Below are positions 8,836 to 19,280 of a stretch of DNA of 48,568 nt, piece by piece. Made by a program: the position numbers and the translations under genes. The notes below the pieces were generated by a model. The model was not told the origin of the DNA. It saw only the letters and a program-made list of their open reading frames with translations, and did no database searches. The DNA comes from Coemansia sp. RSA 487 (taxonomy: Eukaryota; Kickxellomycota; Kickxellomycetes; Kickxellales; Kickxellaceae). The DNA is taken from NCBI GenBank assembly GCA_027577595.1, contig JANBRJ010000117.1:1-48568 (forward strand), in the 5' to 3' direction. How positions within the stretch are numbered: the stretch's first letter is position 1; each line of letters opens with the position of its first letter.

Positions 8836-10627
8836 TTATTTTCCGTGCGCACTTGAATAAATTCCCTGCTCTTGATACCGAATATCAGCCACGTTGGTAC
8901 CGTTGCTGTTATAATAATAGCTGCTGTTATCTACACGAGGGTGGTGGTACGAAGAAGGTGGTGCTGTTGCTCTTGGGAGTGATGATGGCAATGGCAGAGT
9001 GGAGGAAGTGGAGGACACGCCTGCCAGGATGTTTTTGATTGAAGGGATAAATTGCAGCTCGTCAGAGCTAGGTACGTAGGGGGCTTCTGTCTGCTTGTCG
9101 TGGCGTTCTATGGCTTTGCCAGACTCACTGCTTCCTTTTTGCTCTGACGCAGCGGGATGCATTTCACACAGATTCGAAATTGAAGGCCGGGTTAACTCCG
9201 GGGAGCTTCGAAGAGGGTCTTGGCTGTTGTTGCTGAGATGCTCCGATGCAGGAAGCCCAAAGTACCCTAGAGTGATGCCACTGTCGACATCGTCGTCGTA
9301 TTCGGCATCGTCATCCTCGGCATCATCCTCGGCAAACGAGGCCTTTGCATCGTAAAAATGTTTTCTGTATCCCAGATCATGCCCTGTGGTGCTTGGCAAA
9401 GACGAAGAAATCTGGCCCGCAGAAGACGCATCAGTGCGATGCGCATCAGCAATGTTTCTGCCCGCTGACGATGATCCCTCCGCCGCCCTTTGCTCTGCGA
9501 CGCTATCATCCTCGGGGTTGAGCGATGCAGAAGAGTCGGTAGCTTGGCGCAGCTCCCTGCGCTTTGCCTCAAGAGCACGGCGCTGGTTCTGCTTGTAGTA
9601 GCGCAGTCCGCATGCATTGCAGAGCGTGCGCGGGCCCTCGGGGCCCGAACGCCAGACAGAGGATACCGTGGTTATGCATTCGTGGCACAAGGATGTGTTG
9701 CGTGGGCGGATCATCCCGTTGACGACTTCTATGCGGCCAAGGTCAAACGCGTGCTTCACGTTGACAGCTGCGCCGAGCAGCTGGTCGAAATACAAGGGAT
9801 CGTTCTCTACTGCAGATGACAGGTTTGTTAACCCGCGCAGTAATTCATATGTGCTGTCCTGGAGCTACACGAACATAACAAAAGCATAAACAGATCAGGA
9901 ATGATTTAATCAACAAGTTACCACACCATATGCAGGAACGAAAAAAAAGCAAAATTTGGGGTGGGGGGAGAATGTAACCAAAACTGAAGGAGAAAAAGAA
10001 AACAGTTGCAGCTTGATGCAACAAATAATCGGAAAACGAAAAGGTGCCAACAAAAGTAAAAGACAAAAGAGGGAGTCGAAAATCGAAAACATTTCGTCAT
10101 CTGAACGATTTTTGTTTTTGGATAACGAAATCAAAAACATCCGCTGCATGTACAAAAGCCAACCAACATATCTTTATCATATGCTTTTATTGATGCAATA
10201 CCCAATACCGTACCATTCCCAAGGGAAAAACGAGAGGGAAAAACAACAAACATAAAACAGGTTAAAGTCGGTAAATAACAAAAAGGGGCTTTGGTGAAAA
10301 AAGACAATAGGAAGATAGAGCAGCAGTGATTTGTTGGTAAAAAAAATCCGATTTCACAATAATTGATAAACTTACCAGGACAAAGTGAGAAGGCATCATG
10401 TACAATGGCTCTTCAACAAAGTGGCGAGCGCTACGCTTGGCTGGCTTTCGCCTGGGCAATTGTGAAGACGTGGCCGATGGCGCAGGCTTGGTCAGCTCAG
10501 CGCTCAGGGTATTATTATCGGCGGCTGACGCGGCGCTAGGCGCCGCGCTATCTTGGAAGCGGACCGCTTTCTTTTTAGAAGACTCTGGTCGCCGAGACGG
10601 CATATGCGGTGATTGTTGTTGTGTCAT
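8836..10627 (-). CDS. GATA-type zinc-finger transcription factor
   Basis: Exons 10627-10376 and 9864-8836 (minus), joined in phase 0 by a GTAAG...GTAG intron, give 426 residues. The GATA finger is at residues 144-169: C-x2-C-x18-C-x2-C with WRSGPEGPRTLCNACGLRYY, followed by a basic tail. The 18-residue loop is the class found in White-collar-2-like and plant GATA factors, while classic fungal nitrogen regulators have 17. Ahead of it, about residues 75-135 (LQDSTYELLRGLTNL, FDQLLGAAVNV) form an ordered region split by the intron. The C-terminal half is Ser/Asp-rich and probably regulatory. The track of the second exon alone has no ATG, which supports the upstream exon; ATG 10627 (MTQQQSP) is the best start. 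A photoreceptor partner is not visible in this window. Confidence 0.87.
9865..10375 (-). other. 511-nt intron of the GATA gene
   Basis: It runs from a GTAAG donor at 10375 to a TAG acceptor ending at 9865. A second acceptor (CTCCAG) lies 6 nt downstream and keeps the frame. It is more than four times longer than any other intron I could define here and is A/T-rich. Open frames inside it are low-complexity and none offers a convincing extra exon. Confidence 0.65.
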
Positions 10628-12802
10628 TTCAGAAGAGGACGCAGTAGATACAAAGTTCTGGACAGCAGCAGTAGACGAGGAAGAAAAATCACAGGCCGAC
10701 AGACACAGGGGCGTGTAGAATGGCAAGCTGTGACCAGCAGGAATAAAAAAGTAGTAGAATAAAAGGACCCCACAGTCACACTATCTTTTTGATGGTTTAA
10801 AAAGGTTATCAAATAAAGATATTTGAGAAGGGGAAGGGGAGAATGGAATGGGTGATAAAGAAAAAAGTAAAGAACAAGAACAAGAACAAGAAAAAGGGCC
10901 AGCAGATGCAGACAATAAAAGGAAAGAAGAGGGGGCGTCAGAGAAGAGAAAGAGGTGGGGAGTTCCAATCGTGCCAGCCGATTTAAAGAACATGGTTGGC
11001 GTCAAAAGTGAACACTAACTCTGATGCAGATTGGAGAACCCCTTCTGCCGCAAATTTGTTCCTTTTCCCTCAGTTTTCGGCTTTGGGCGCCATGCACACC
11101 CTCATTCACACGTTCCGATCCCCGTCCCCCTTTTTTCTGTGTCGACAGCGCTTGCAAGTCAGGAGCAGCACCTCCGACCAGCGATCATGCGTGGGCCTTA
11201 TACTTTGTGCGTCGTGGTTGCAGCTGCGAAAAGGCGAGGCCCACGAAACCGGAATCCCAACCAACCCCACTATCGCTGCAGGAGTGCGCTTTTTTGTTTG
11301 CAAGACGAATGCAGCATTGGGTGTGACTGATCGCCAGTCTTTTTCCCTTTTGCCAATTTCGGAAAAGCACTCGCATTTCTTATCGACACAGTTTAGCATA
11401 GATCTGTGTTCTCTTCGCTGAGCCTGAAAATAAAACACAACGCAGCAGCAGCCGCCCATGTGTGGTGGTGCACGCGTATTTTGCACTCTGTCCCTAAAAT
11501 TGCGCACTATTCCGTTCCAGACACAATTCTTGCATATCCCTCATAATGCCCTTGTTTTCTTGGTATTGGGTACATCGGAACAAGCCTGCCTGCGCATCGG
11601 TTCTCGTTCTTTCAGTTTCTTCCTTTGTGCGTGTGTGTGAGACGCAATGGCATACCTTCCATTGTCTGGCTGCTATCGTTGTTGTTATCGTTGCTGTGCA
11701 TCTTTGGAGTTGCCAGAAGCCATCTGCGCCTCCATTCCCAGCGCTCTGGCTGCCTGCTTTGTGCAATGATGATCCCATGTTTCCAAGCAAGCTGGCAAAG
11801 GGTAATTTGCCTTTTTCATTTTTATCGGTGCGCTAGCTCTCAAAGCAGCAAGCATTTCATCCATTTGAACAAGAAAGAGGTGGCCAGTGGGCAATATGTG
11901 CGCTGCTGCGCATTCGAGCATGCATCATCGACCAAATGTTATGTTCTTTTGTTGCATGTATGCACCAGCGTCCAAGTTCGCCTGGAGCATGGGGGATGCC
12001 CTTCTTTTTCGAGCAAAGTATGACCAAACAAGCTGCAAATGGCCATAGTCAGCTGCAGTACATGAACAACGCAGCTTTTTGACTGCACCCTTGTGTCCCG
12101 TCCCCTGTTTTTCTTCAGCGACATGTCTGTCCCCTGTCACTTTATACTGCAAATGCTCGCCTGGCTTGCCCTTTTCTTGTGTTACACGCAGTGCTCGGAC
12201 AAACTTGCAACTGGCACATGCTTGCAAAAGACAATGGCTGGCTTATCTTGCAATATACGCGTCTCCGTTTGCACTTGTCGCCAGCAGATGCACGCTGGAT
12301 CCATGCAACGCCACCTTTTTCAAACACGAAAACGGACATCCAGACACAAATTTCCCGTGCATGTGCAAATCACCAAACAAACCAATCCGCATTTAACATT
12401 CAACATCCATGGTGATCCTTTTCCAACACCCTATTTATCCAATTGGGGAAATGTGGCACTTTAGATCAACAAATGTTCACCCATCTTTGTTTATTTGTTT
12501 GTGATCGTCAGGAGGCAGAGGTATAGTGCACAGTGCTAGAAATAAAATGTCAGAATGAACACATTTTTGCAAGATCCGTTTTATTTTCGCCGCCGTGCAT
12601 GCATGTTCAAATCTTTCACACTATATACTGTTTCATGATATTCCCCTCATCCATTGCCATGCAAAAAAGCATCACTGTTTGGAGTGCTTGAAGCTTTGCA
12701 GCGGCAGCTTGTGCATCGGAAACCATCGAACACAGGAACAGCTGAACAGCCGAGCATCTGAACATTTGAACATTTGAACATTTGAACATCCGACAATCCG
12801 TG
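10628..12802. other. 2.2-kb gene-free stretch upstream of the GATA gene
   Basis: No supported gene. Many open frames of 60-140 codons occur on both strands, but none has family resemblance, consistent codon use or good splice context. The stretch holds the GATA promoter or long 5' leader at its left end and the 3' end of the CAF-1 gene at its right end. Short simple repeats occur at about 10874-10900 (AAGAAC units) and 12755-12790. No tRNA-like B box was seen. Confidence 0.5.
12755..12790. repeat. 9-bp tandem repeat (TTTGAACAT)
   Basis: About four copies of a 9-base unit, the first and last slightly changed, lie just past the CAF-1 stop codon, so probably in its 3' UTR. Confidence 0.85.
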
Positions 12803-14314
12803 TTAAATTGTGCCGACAAACGTTGGTGCTAGTCTCTTTTTGCCTTTTGTCTCTGCTGGCTGCGCTTCGGTTGGAGGAGGGTGCCCAGACTGGACACAAT
12901 CCTGTTTGGCGCCAGAGCGCGCATCGGCAGTCTCGCTTATGTTTTTGGCCACGCATCGCTTCACGCCAAGAGCTGTGGATGGCTGATCCAGCGTTGCAAC
13001 GCTGGCAAATCCATCAAGCGACGCGATCACCAGATGCGACCCGTCACCGGTCCACGCCAAATCGGTGATTGCTGCGTAGTGCAGCCCGCCAACCAGTCCG
13101 ACCGCGCGTCCCGCCACCGACGTGTCGTACAGCGCCACAGCGCCTTGGCTTCCCACAGCCAGCATCATCCGTGTCGTGCTCTTTTCGCAGTCGGACGGCG
13201 GCGCAAGCCAGCCGGTCTGCGCATCACCGGCGGCTGCTAGCGCCTCAAACTCGCATGGCGCCCATCGTGTAGCCACCACCGGCTTCTGGTGCCCGGAAAG
13301 GCTGAGCACCGGCGGTCCGGCCAGCCCGTCGCGCGGCCATACATAGCACGTGTTGCGCGATGCCCGACTGCGTTGCACACCCGCAGCCGTGGCAAGCAGC
13401 CTCCCGTCGGGCGAGATCGACGGACGGCGAAAGAACGACGCCAAGTTGTCGTCGTGGAATAGCCGCTGGCTGCGATGCGTGGGTGCCGTGGAGTCCTCAA
13501 CGTCCATTTTCGATCCTTCGGCGTCGGAGCCCGAGTCGTTTTCTGCCGCTGCACTTTGCTCCGCCACAGGCACACTCATCGTGTAGTGCGATGCGCCGAG
13601 CGCAACGACATCCATGCCTGGCTTGATGTCGCGTGGGGTTTTTGGCCCTATCCACTTGTACACGCGCAGCGAGCGATCACTGCTCTGCGTTGCGATGAAC
13701 TCGCCCAACGGATCCCACGCAACGCCCTGCACATAGTGCGAGTGGTCGACAAGCACCTGAACGCATCGCGCGTCGGCGACATCCCAGATCCGCGCGGTGT
13801 TGTCGACTGAGGCGCTGACCAGAAACCGCCCGTCTGGGCTCCACGCCAGATCACAGATGTCTGCAAGGGAGCCGCGCAGGAGCGCCATCGGCCGCCACGT
13901 CTCAGGCTCTATAAAGTGGTCGTCGCTATCACCGATCAAGTTTCCCGAGACCGAGACCGCTGCCACCCTCTTTCCCTGCGCGCTGTCCTCCTCCGACCCT
14001 TCGACCTGGCGCCATATGATCACCACGCCGTCATCACCGGCGCTCGCCAGCCGGCTCGAGCAGGGTGAGAAGCGCACGACGTTGACCGGCGCCGTGTGTC
14101 TGTTTAGGCTGGCAAGGAACTCGACCATGGGCTGGTGTGGGTCTGCCTCGCGCTCCCTGGGTGTCCGCAGCCTCCATATGCGCACGTTGTTGTCGCCTCC
14201 TCCCGTGGCAAACCGCCAGCCGCCGCCCTTGCTGTCTGTGTAGTTGTGGTCAAAGTCTACGCTAAAGATTGGCAGTTTGTCATGCCAGTTTATTAAAACC
14301 GTCTTTACTTTCAT
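12803..14314 (-). CDS. CAC2: Chromatin assembly factor 1 subunit p60 (CHAF1B/Cac2)
   Basis: WD40 subunit of the CAF-1 complex, which in the known family deposits H3-H4 behind replication forks in the nucleus. The 503-residue protein starts with the family signature MKVKTVLINWHDKLPIFSVD. WD40 blades follow: FATGGGDNNVRIWRL, LASAGDDGVVIIWRQ, LVSASVDNTARIWDV and FIATQSSDRSLRVYKW. An acidic Ser-rich insert lies in the middle of the propeller, then blades with CYVWPRDGLAGPPV and LVIASLDGFASVATL. The tail is Lys/Ala-rich. The frame is open upstream to 14455, but the added residues do not fit the family, so I use ATG 14314. The gene is visibly richer in G+C than its neighbours, mostly through third positions. 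HIR1 is related but much longer. Confidence 0.93.
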   Translation of the reverse strand: MKVKTVLINWHDKLPIFSVDFDHNYTDSKGGGWRFATGGGDNNVRIWRLRTPREREADPHQPMVEFLASLNRHTAPVNVVRFSPCSSRLASAGDDGVVIIWRQVEGSEEDSAQGKRVAAVSVSGNLIGDSDDHFIEPETWRPMALLRGSLADICDLAWSPDGRFLVSASVDNTARIWDVADARCVQVLVDHSHYVQGVAWDPLGEFIATQSSDRSLRVYKWIGPKTPRDIKPGMDVVALGASHYTMSVPVAEQSAAAENDSGSDAEGSKMDVEDSTAPTHRSQRLFHDDNLASFFRRPSISPDGRLLATAAGVQRSRASRNTCYVWPRDGLAGPPVLSLSGHQKPVVATRWAPCEFEALAAAGDAQTGWLAPPSDCEKSTTRMMLAVGSQGAVALYDTSVAGRAVGLVGGLHYAAITDLAWTGDGSHLVIASLDGFASVATLDQPSTALGVKRCVAKNISETADARSGAKQDCVQSGHPPPTEAQPAETKGKKRLAPTFVGTI

Positions 14315-14622
14315 AGTTGCGGCTTTTGTTTTGTTTTGTTGGAAAAATGTGAGTGAGAGGAGTTGACTGTAAATACAAATTACGGAATTGTTTTGCAAAT
14401 TGTAAACAGAAAGAGAAGGCGCATAATTTTCATATCTTGGTGTGACGGACAGCACACAGCGGTTAACTGAAAGGAGTTAATGTATCTGCTGTTGCGATAC
14501 ATCGTCTCACTGCTTCTCTTTTTCCTCCCTGCTTTTTTTATACAACTCTTTCTCTAATTTGCTAACGAAACTTTTCCTGACACACATTTTGTAAAGACCT
14601 TCTTTCTTAACCTGCACTCAGT
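14315..14622. promoter_or_regulatory. Divergent promoter, CAC2 / GLTP genes
   Basis: A 308-base spacer separates two head-to-head start codons, so it must contain both promoters and 5' leaders. It has T-rich runs near the GLTP side. No clear TATA box or known operator stands out. Confidence 0.6.
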
Positions 14623-15538
14623 ATGGCTACTCTTGAGGATCTTATTACGCGCCGCTTCGAAAACGTGACGACTTTTGAGGATGGAGGGATCAGCACTATC
14701 GAGTTCCTCGAAGCCTCAGAGGGAGTGGTGAAGCTGTTTGGTAAGCATTGTGTGTCCAGAGTTCAGATGAGGCTCCAAATTCGGCAAATACTTTATCTTT
14801 ATACTAATTCACTACTATTTAACATGTAGATATACTTGGGTCGACCGCATTCTACCCTGTAAAGTCCGATATGACCAACAACATCGAGGCAAGTATCTCC
14901 CCCTCTCGGAGGAAAAAAAACTACTTGATACGCGTTTTAATATATACTAGTGCTGATAACCCTTGCCCCTCTTCTGCCTTGTATACCATGCTCTCCGATT
15001 GTAGAAAGTTCGCACAAAGTACAAGTCCGACCCAGCAGCATTCGATACGCTGCAAAAGATTATCCTTGCAGAGGCTGCGACAAAGGACCGCACTGCCACA
15101 CAAGGTCTCTTGTGGCTCAAGAGGTAAGCATTCCAGAAATTGCGTGCATTGTCGTTCTAGATAGCTTATTCGCTCTATTTGCACAGCAAACTAATTATGT
15201 TTCATGATTTGAAAAACAATAACGTTTGCCTTGATAGGGGACTGGAGATGACCGCAATGGGACTCAAGAGGAATCTTGACAACAAGACCGAAGCGCTTTC
15301 GGACTCGTTCACCGCGGCATACAACAACACGCTGATGCAGTACCACAACTTTATTGTCAAGAAGATGTTTAGCGTGGCAATGCTTGCGTGTCCCAACCGC
15401 GAAACCTTTTATGAAAAAGTCGGCGGAAACAACGATAGGGTCCACGATGGCCTGCTTAAGTGGGTGGAGGCCCTCCAGGACCTCCTTAACCAACTCAACA
15501 TTTTCTACGCTTCAGGAGCTTACGACAAGGGTCTATAG
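14623..15538 (+). CDS. GLTP: Glycolipid transfer protein (four exons)
   Basis: Cytosolic carrier that in the known family moves glycosphingolipids between membranes. Exons 14623-14740, 14830-14888, 15005-15123 and 15238-15538 join in frame to 198 residues (human GLTP has 209). The glycolipid headgroup contacts known from human GLTP all align: Asp53, Asn57 and Lys60 in KSDMTNNIEK, Trp96 in LLWLKRGL and His135 in QYHNF. The C-terminus LLNQLNIFYASGAYDKGL also fits. Introns 1 and 3 are GTAAGC...AG; intron 2 begins GCAAGT and is described separately. Lys60 is the first codon of exon 3, so the splice choice decides an active-site residue. The family includes fungal HET-C2; nothing here ties this copy to incompatibility. 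Confidence 0.95.
14889..15004 (+). other. GC-AG intron in the GLTP gene
   Basis: The donor reads GAG|GCAAGT and the acceptor TTGTAG|AAA. Splicing here joins Glu59 to Lys60 exactly as in the family. The nearby GT four bases downstream leaves a partial codon that no suitable acceptor completes in frame. Confidence 0.85.
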
Positions 15539-16522
15539 ACACACAACGATGCCTTCTTTTCTTTTTTTGTTAGCAACAAAATAAACACAATGAAATTTAA
15601 ACAATATCGATCGGCGAGATCAACAGTACGGCATACAGCAATCAGCGTTCTAAAATTTCTTTCTATATTGATTGTCGACGATCCTTAGATTTCAGGGGTT
15701 TCTGGACCAAGCGGCCTTAGCCCTATAAATTATTATAATCGCCGTTAGCTGTTCACATTGTAACCCAGTTAGCAGCTAGCTACCTCGAATATACATGAGT
15801 GAAACTCCTAAAGGGCTTGACATTGGGCTAACCATAAGATATATTAGATATCCCCTTTCTGTTTGATCGTCCTTCTGGAACTACTGTCTGGCTCAGAGAA
15901 CGGGACTTTGGCTACTTGACTTGGGCCAGATGTCCGTCGATTTTTGCCTATCTCTCGCGATTTTTTATTTTTCTGTTTCCACAGAATTGATGCATAGTGA
16001 CCCGGCACTGCTTGTATCTAATCAAACCTTTTTTGTTCCACAAATAGCGGTTCCTGGTTTTTTTTCCTACTCTTATTGCTTCTACTGCTTTTTGTTTAAA
16101 AATTTCAGCTTCTGACGCATACAACTTGGACGGCTGTCGCCCCCTCCTCCTGTCTTGTTTAGGGAGGTTTGTATAAATACAACCTCATCAGCCTTGCTTT
16201 TTATTTTTTATTTTTCTATTTTGGCCATATTGTTGGTGCTTTCTTTGCTTTGCTTTATTGGCACCCATTAAAACTTTACACGTAAACGAGTTACTCTCCA
16301 TCCACCCCACTCTCCATTGTTTATTGTGATTGGAAGTGTCTTGTCTTGTCTTGTCCTGGCACCATTCGCTCGTGCTGGAGCTAACCAAATAAGGAAGAAA
16401 CTCTTCTCCCCCATTTCAAAGGCTGAATACCTTTGACAAGAAAGCCAGTTCCCGATTTGGGTTTCATATTAAAAAAGAACCGATACTTGTGCTGCTTGCA
16501 ATTTTCGGACTTGCCGCCTGGC

Positions 16523-16530
16523 TATAAAAG
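16523..16530 (+). promoter_or_regulatory. TATA-like box (TATAAAAG)
   Basis: A strong TATA match about 1.3 kb upstream of the ATG at 17824. If used, it would produce a very long 5' leader or an unannotated upstream transcript. The A/T run at about 17471-17479 is a closer alternative. Confidence 0.4.
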
Positions 16531-16630
16531 GAAAGGACCGGATACTGGTATATTCTGCAGTCCATACGTAAGCCGTGCACACTGCCGTAGCCCATTTTTA
16601 CGCCTCGATATTCAATATCCTGCACGCCTC

Positions 16631-16676
16631 TATTCTTATATTCTTATATTCTTATATTCTCTATTCTTATATTCTC
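16631..16676. repeat. 8-bp tandem repeat (TATTCTTA)
   Basis: Three and a half clean copies, then an interrupted copy and one more, lie between the TATA-like box at 16523 and the coding region at 17824. Confidence 0.85.
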
Positions 16677-17823
16677 ATTCCTTGTCTTGTTTCTAATTTT
16701 CTTTATATCCACAAAGAGAACTCATTTCTTTTTTTTATTCTGAGCTCTTTTTTTGGGACTTTTGAATACGCAAGCTATTCATTCTCTACCCATTTTTGTG
16801 CTATTCTTATTATTGTTTCACATTCCGCATTGACCGTATCGCCAACCTTTCTCTTTCCTCCGCAAAAAACCTTTGAATAATAAATAAGGTGCGTGTTTAT
16901 TGTCGAGTTTACATTTTCTTTTGTCGTTGAGTGGATCTGTTGCTATTTTTATGCGCATTCTTTGATAGCAGCTCTCGCGCGTTACACGACAGTGAAACAG
17001 TGACCGTCTCCAGTATTATTCAGTTCAGACCAGTCTTGGGGAGTCAAAGAGGGGAAAAAGAACCGTTTTTTGCCTCGGCCATTGCCGATTATTTACATAA
17101 TTGTCAACAAGGTTGGGCCGTCTTTCTCAATTGTTTCTCCTTGAACCTTTTGTTTTTCTTTTTTCGTTGGCTTCATATTTCCATATTCCCAATTGGTAGT
17201 CAGCCAAAATAGGCCTACAAAGGTGAATTGTGTGCAACAGCTTTTGTTTTCGATTTTTCTCAGCAACTACGTTTTCTTCTAACGCCTATTCAGAACAATT
17301 GAACGTTAACTATTGCACTCGTTTCCTCCTATTCCTTGTTTTTCCTTTCCTTAAAAGGAGGCCAATATTTTAGAAATTCCCCCTCCCCTCTGTGTCCTCT
17401 CTTCCCCCCCCCCATTTCCGTAGGGTGATTCTGGTAAAAATTTCAGTAACCACAATCACCACACCAAAAATATATATAACGGGACAGAAAAGCACTCGAG
17501 AAAAAACACGACTGCCTTTTCGCTTTTCCCCTTTCTTTATCTTTTTCTTAGTTTGTAGTGTTTAGGCTTTTGCACACACAGTCTGCGAGCTAGAACGAAC
17601 ACAGCAAGTCTATTGTCTTGTGCATTAGTACTGCGTGTGCAAGATTATTAATTAAGCACATTTTTTCTGCGCAACTTTTACTGGCCTCAACTTTTTTTTT
17701 CTTCCATTTTTCGATTGTTGTTTTCTTATTCAGACCTCTTTATTTATCTTTTTTTTGCATTCTTCATACTTTTCAAAACCCATCTCTCTGCTTTCCTCAT
17801 ATCTCTCTCAATTTCTCCAAATC

Positions 17824-18999
17824 ATGCAAACCGCGCTGCAGCGCCCTAGCCATCAGCAGCATTCTCAGTTTTTCTCTACAGGGCTAAGCACCTGTCAGCA
17901 GCTAGATTCGATGACCGCAGCCCGACCCAGCAGAGCTGGGAGCAATAGCGTTCAAGGCCTCATGGCTGCTGCAGAGGATTCTGATAATATCGACGACATT
18001 CTAAGCAGTCTCTGGCCAACAGGTTCGACACCATTGGCACCACTGGCACCATCAGCAGCACTAGTGACAGAACGTCGGCCGCAACGAGATGGAGTCGGTG
18101 AGGGCTGTTTCAGATACCCCAGGAGCAGGCCTCCTTCGCAGCTTGCGGGCAGTGGACAGTACACCCCTCCAGAATACGATGCATATGGCCGCATGCCTTT
18201 CTCCACGGCCATGCTTCCGTCGCAGATCCAGCAACTGCCACCACCTGCCGCACAGTCCTACACCCTGGTTGCCACCCCAGCCCCCGTCTTGGCTTCAACG
18301 CCGATTTTGCACTCCAGCCAACAGAAAGAAGACATAGCATTTGCCCAGGGCAATATTCCAAGCAATAGCAGGCTGCTGACGCGGTCCGTTTCGTCCTCGA
18401 TTCAGATTGGCGACCCCGAGTGGCGTGTGGATTCTCCGCAATCGATTGTGCATGCATCACCGATGCACATGCATTCCATGGTCCGCAGTACGTCAGGAAA
18501 GCTCCCCTCGCCTGTTAGTCCAACGATGCATGTACCAGCCCTTCACCCAGAAGGCGCCACACCGGTTTTGCCACAAAGCGACTCCTTGCCGATGCAGTAT
18601 CGCCGAGAGAGCGCGACAATGCACTCGCAGCCAACGTCGCTTGGGATTGGAGTGGGCGGTGGCATACGCACAAGCCGGAGCGCGTCAACGTTGGGACTTC
18701 TACCACGGAGCACAGGTGTAAATCCTCCGGCAACGGTCTCGTCGTCGCTGAAGCGACTGACGCCCGAGGAACGAGTGGCGCGGTTACACACAGTCAGCGG
18801 GCTAGCTGCTCGTGCTGTTGCTCGGCGCTGTCTCTCTGGCCAGCTCCCGGCACTCGACGCCGACGCAATGCTACGCCAGGCAGGCGCAGCAGTTGGGACC
18901 ATACCCTCTGGCTTGGCTGCAAGCATGCACCAAAAGAAACTCACATTTGCGGATGTCACTAGGGGTTCTCAGGCCCAGGTGTACAACAGCCAACATTGA
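17824..18999 (+). CDS. Unrecognised, largely disordered protein
   Basis: Single-exon gene of 391 residues with coding-like composition. I do not recognise it. The first 300 residues are rich in Ser, Pro, Gln and Ala with short hydrophobic patches (DNIDDILSSLWP near residue 60) and many Met-His pairs. A helical segment near residues 315-350 (LTPEERVARLHTVSGLAARA, then RRCLSGQLPALDADAML) looks ordered, and the end carries HQKKLTFADVTRGSQ. No signal peptide, membrane segment or zinc motif is present. The long leader, Gln/Ser/Pro-rich body and single ordered C-terminal block would suit a regulatory protein, but that is inference only. The frame is open further upstream without an ATG, so 17824 is the start. 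Confidence 0.75.
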   Translation: MQTALQRPSHQQHSQFFSTGLSTCQQLDSMTAARPSRAGSNSVQGLMAAAEDSDNIDDILSSLWPTGSTPLAPLAPSAALVTERRPQRDGVGEGCFRYPRSRPPSQLAGSGQYTPPEYDAYGRMPFSTAMLPSQIQQLPPPAAQSYTLVATPAPVLASTPILHSSQQKEDIAFAQGNIPSNSRLLTRSVSSSIQIGDPEWRVDSPQSIVHASPMHMHSMVRSTSGKLPSPVSPTMHVPALHPEGATPVLPQSDSLPMQYRRESATMHSQPTSLGIGVGGGIRTSRSASTLGLLPRSTGVNPPATVSSSLKRLTPEERVARLHTVSGLAARAVARRCLSGQLPALDADAMLRQAGAAVGTIPSGLAASMHQKKLTFADVTRGSQAQVYNSQH

Positions 19000-19280
19000 A
19001 TGTGTGTGCCTGGTTTTTCTACATCATAGTAATTTAATTCATCAACCCACATGGAGCTTTGATAGCTCAAACCCACCTTATTTTTCATATTCCATTCAAT
19101 AGCACAATCATCTGACAACTGAAAGAAATCAAAAACACTGGACCCAGACCAATCACACTTTTCAAAAGCCTCAGTGCATTTACAAAGGGTCATGTAAGAC
19201 CTTTTTTCTTTCCTGTTTTCACTTTTAAATTCTACTTTCTTTTATTCTACGGCCCAGAGCTCTTTTGTTGAGATATTAAT

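Larger units (their letters stand above)
15539..17823. other. 2.3-kb gene-free stretch, likely promoter and long leader
   Basis: No supported gene. The left end holds the GLTP 3' end; the rest leads into the gene at 17824. It is pyrimidine-rich, with long T- and C-runs, a TATA-like box at 16523 and another A/T box at about 17470, an 8-bp repeat at 16631 and short TTGTC repeats near 16338. Many small upstream ATG frames occur. I looked for tRNA-like promoter boxes and saw none. Confidence 0.5.

Noticed and set aside
10996-12464. Dense overlapping open frames of 60-140 codons
   Set aside because: They occur on both strands with no consistent frame or splice pattern, so they are shadows in a G+C-richer non-coding stretch.
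17755-17823. Upstream start for the gene at 17824
   Set aside because: The codon is TTG and the added residues read like a translated pyrimidine-rich leader.
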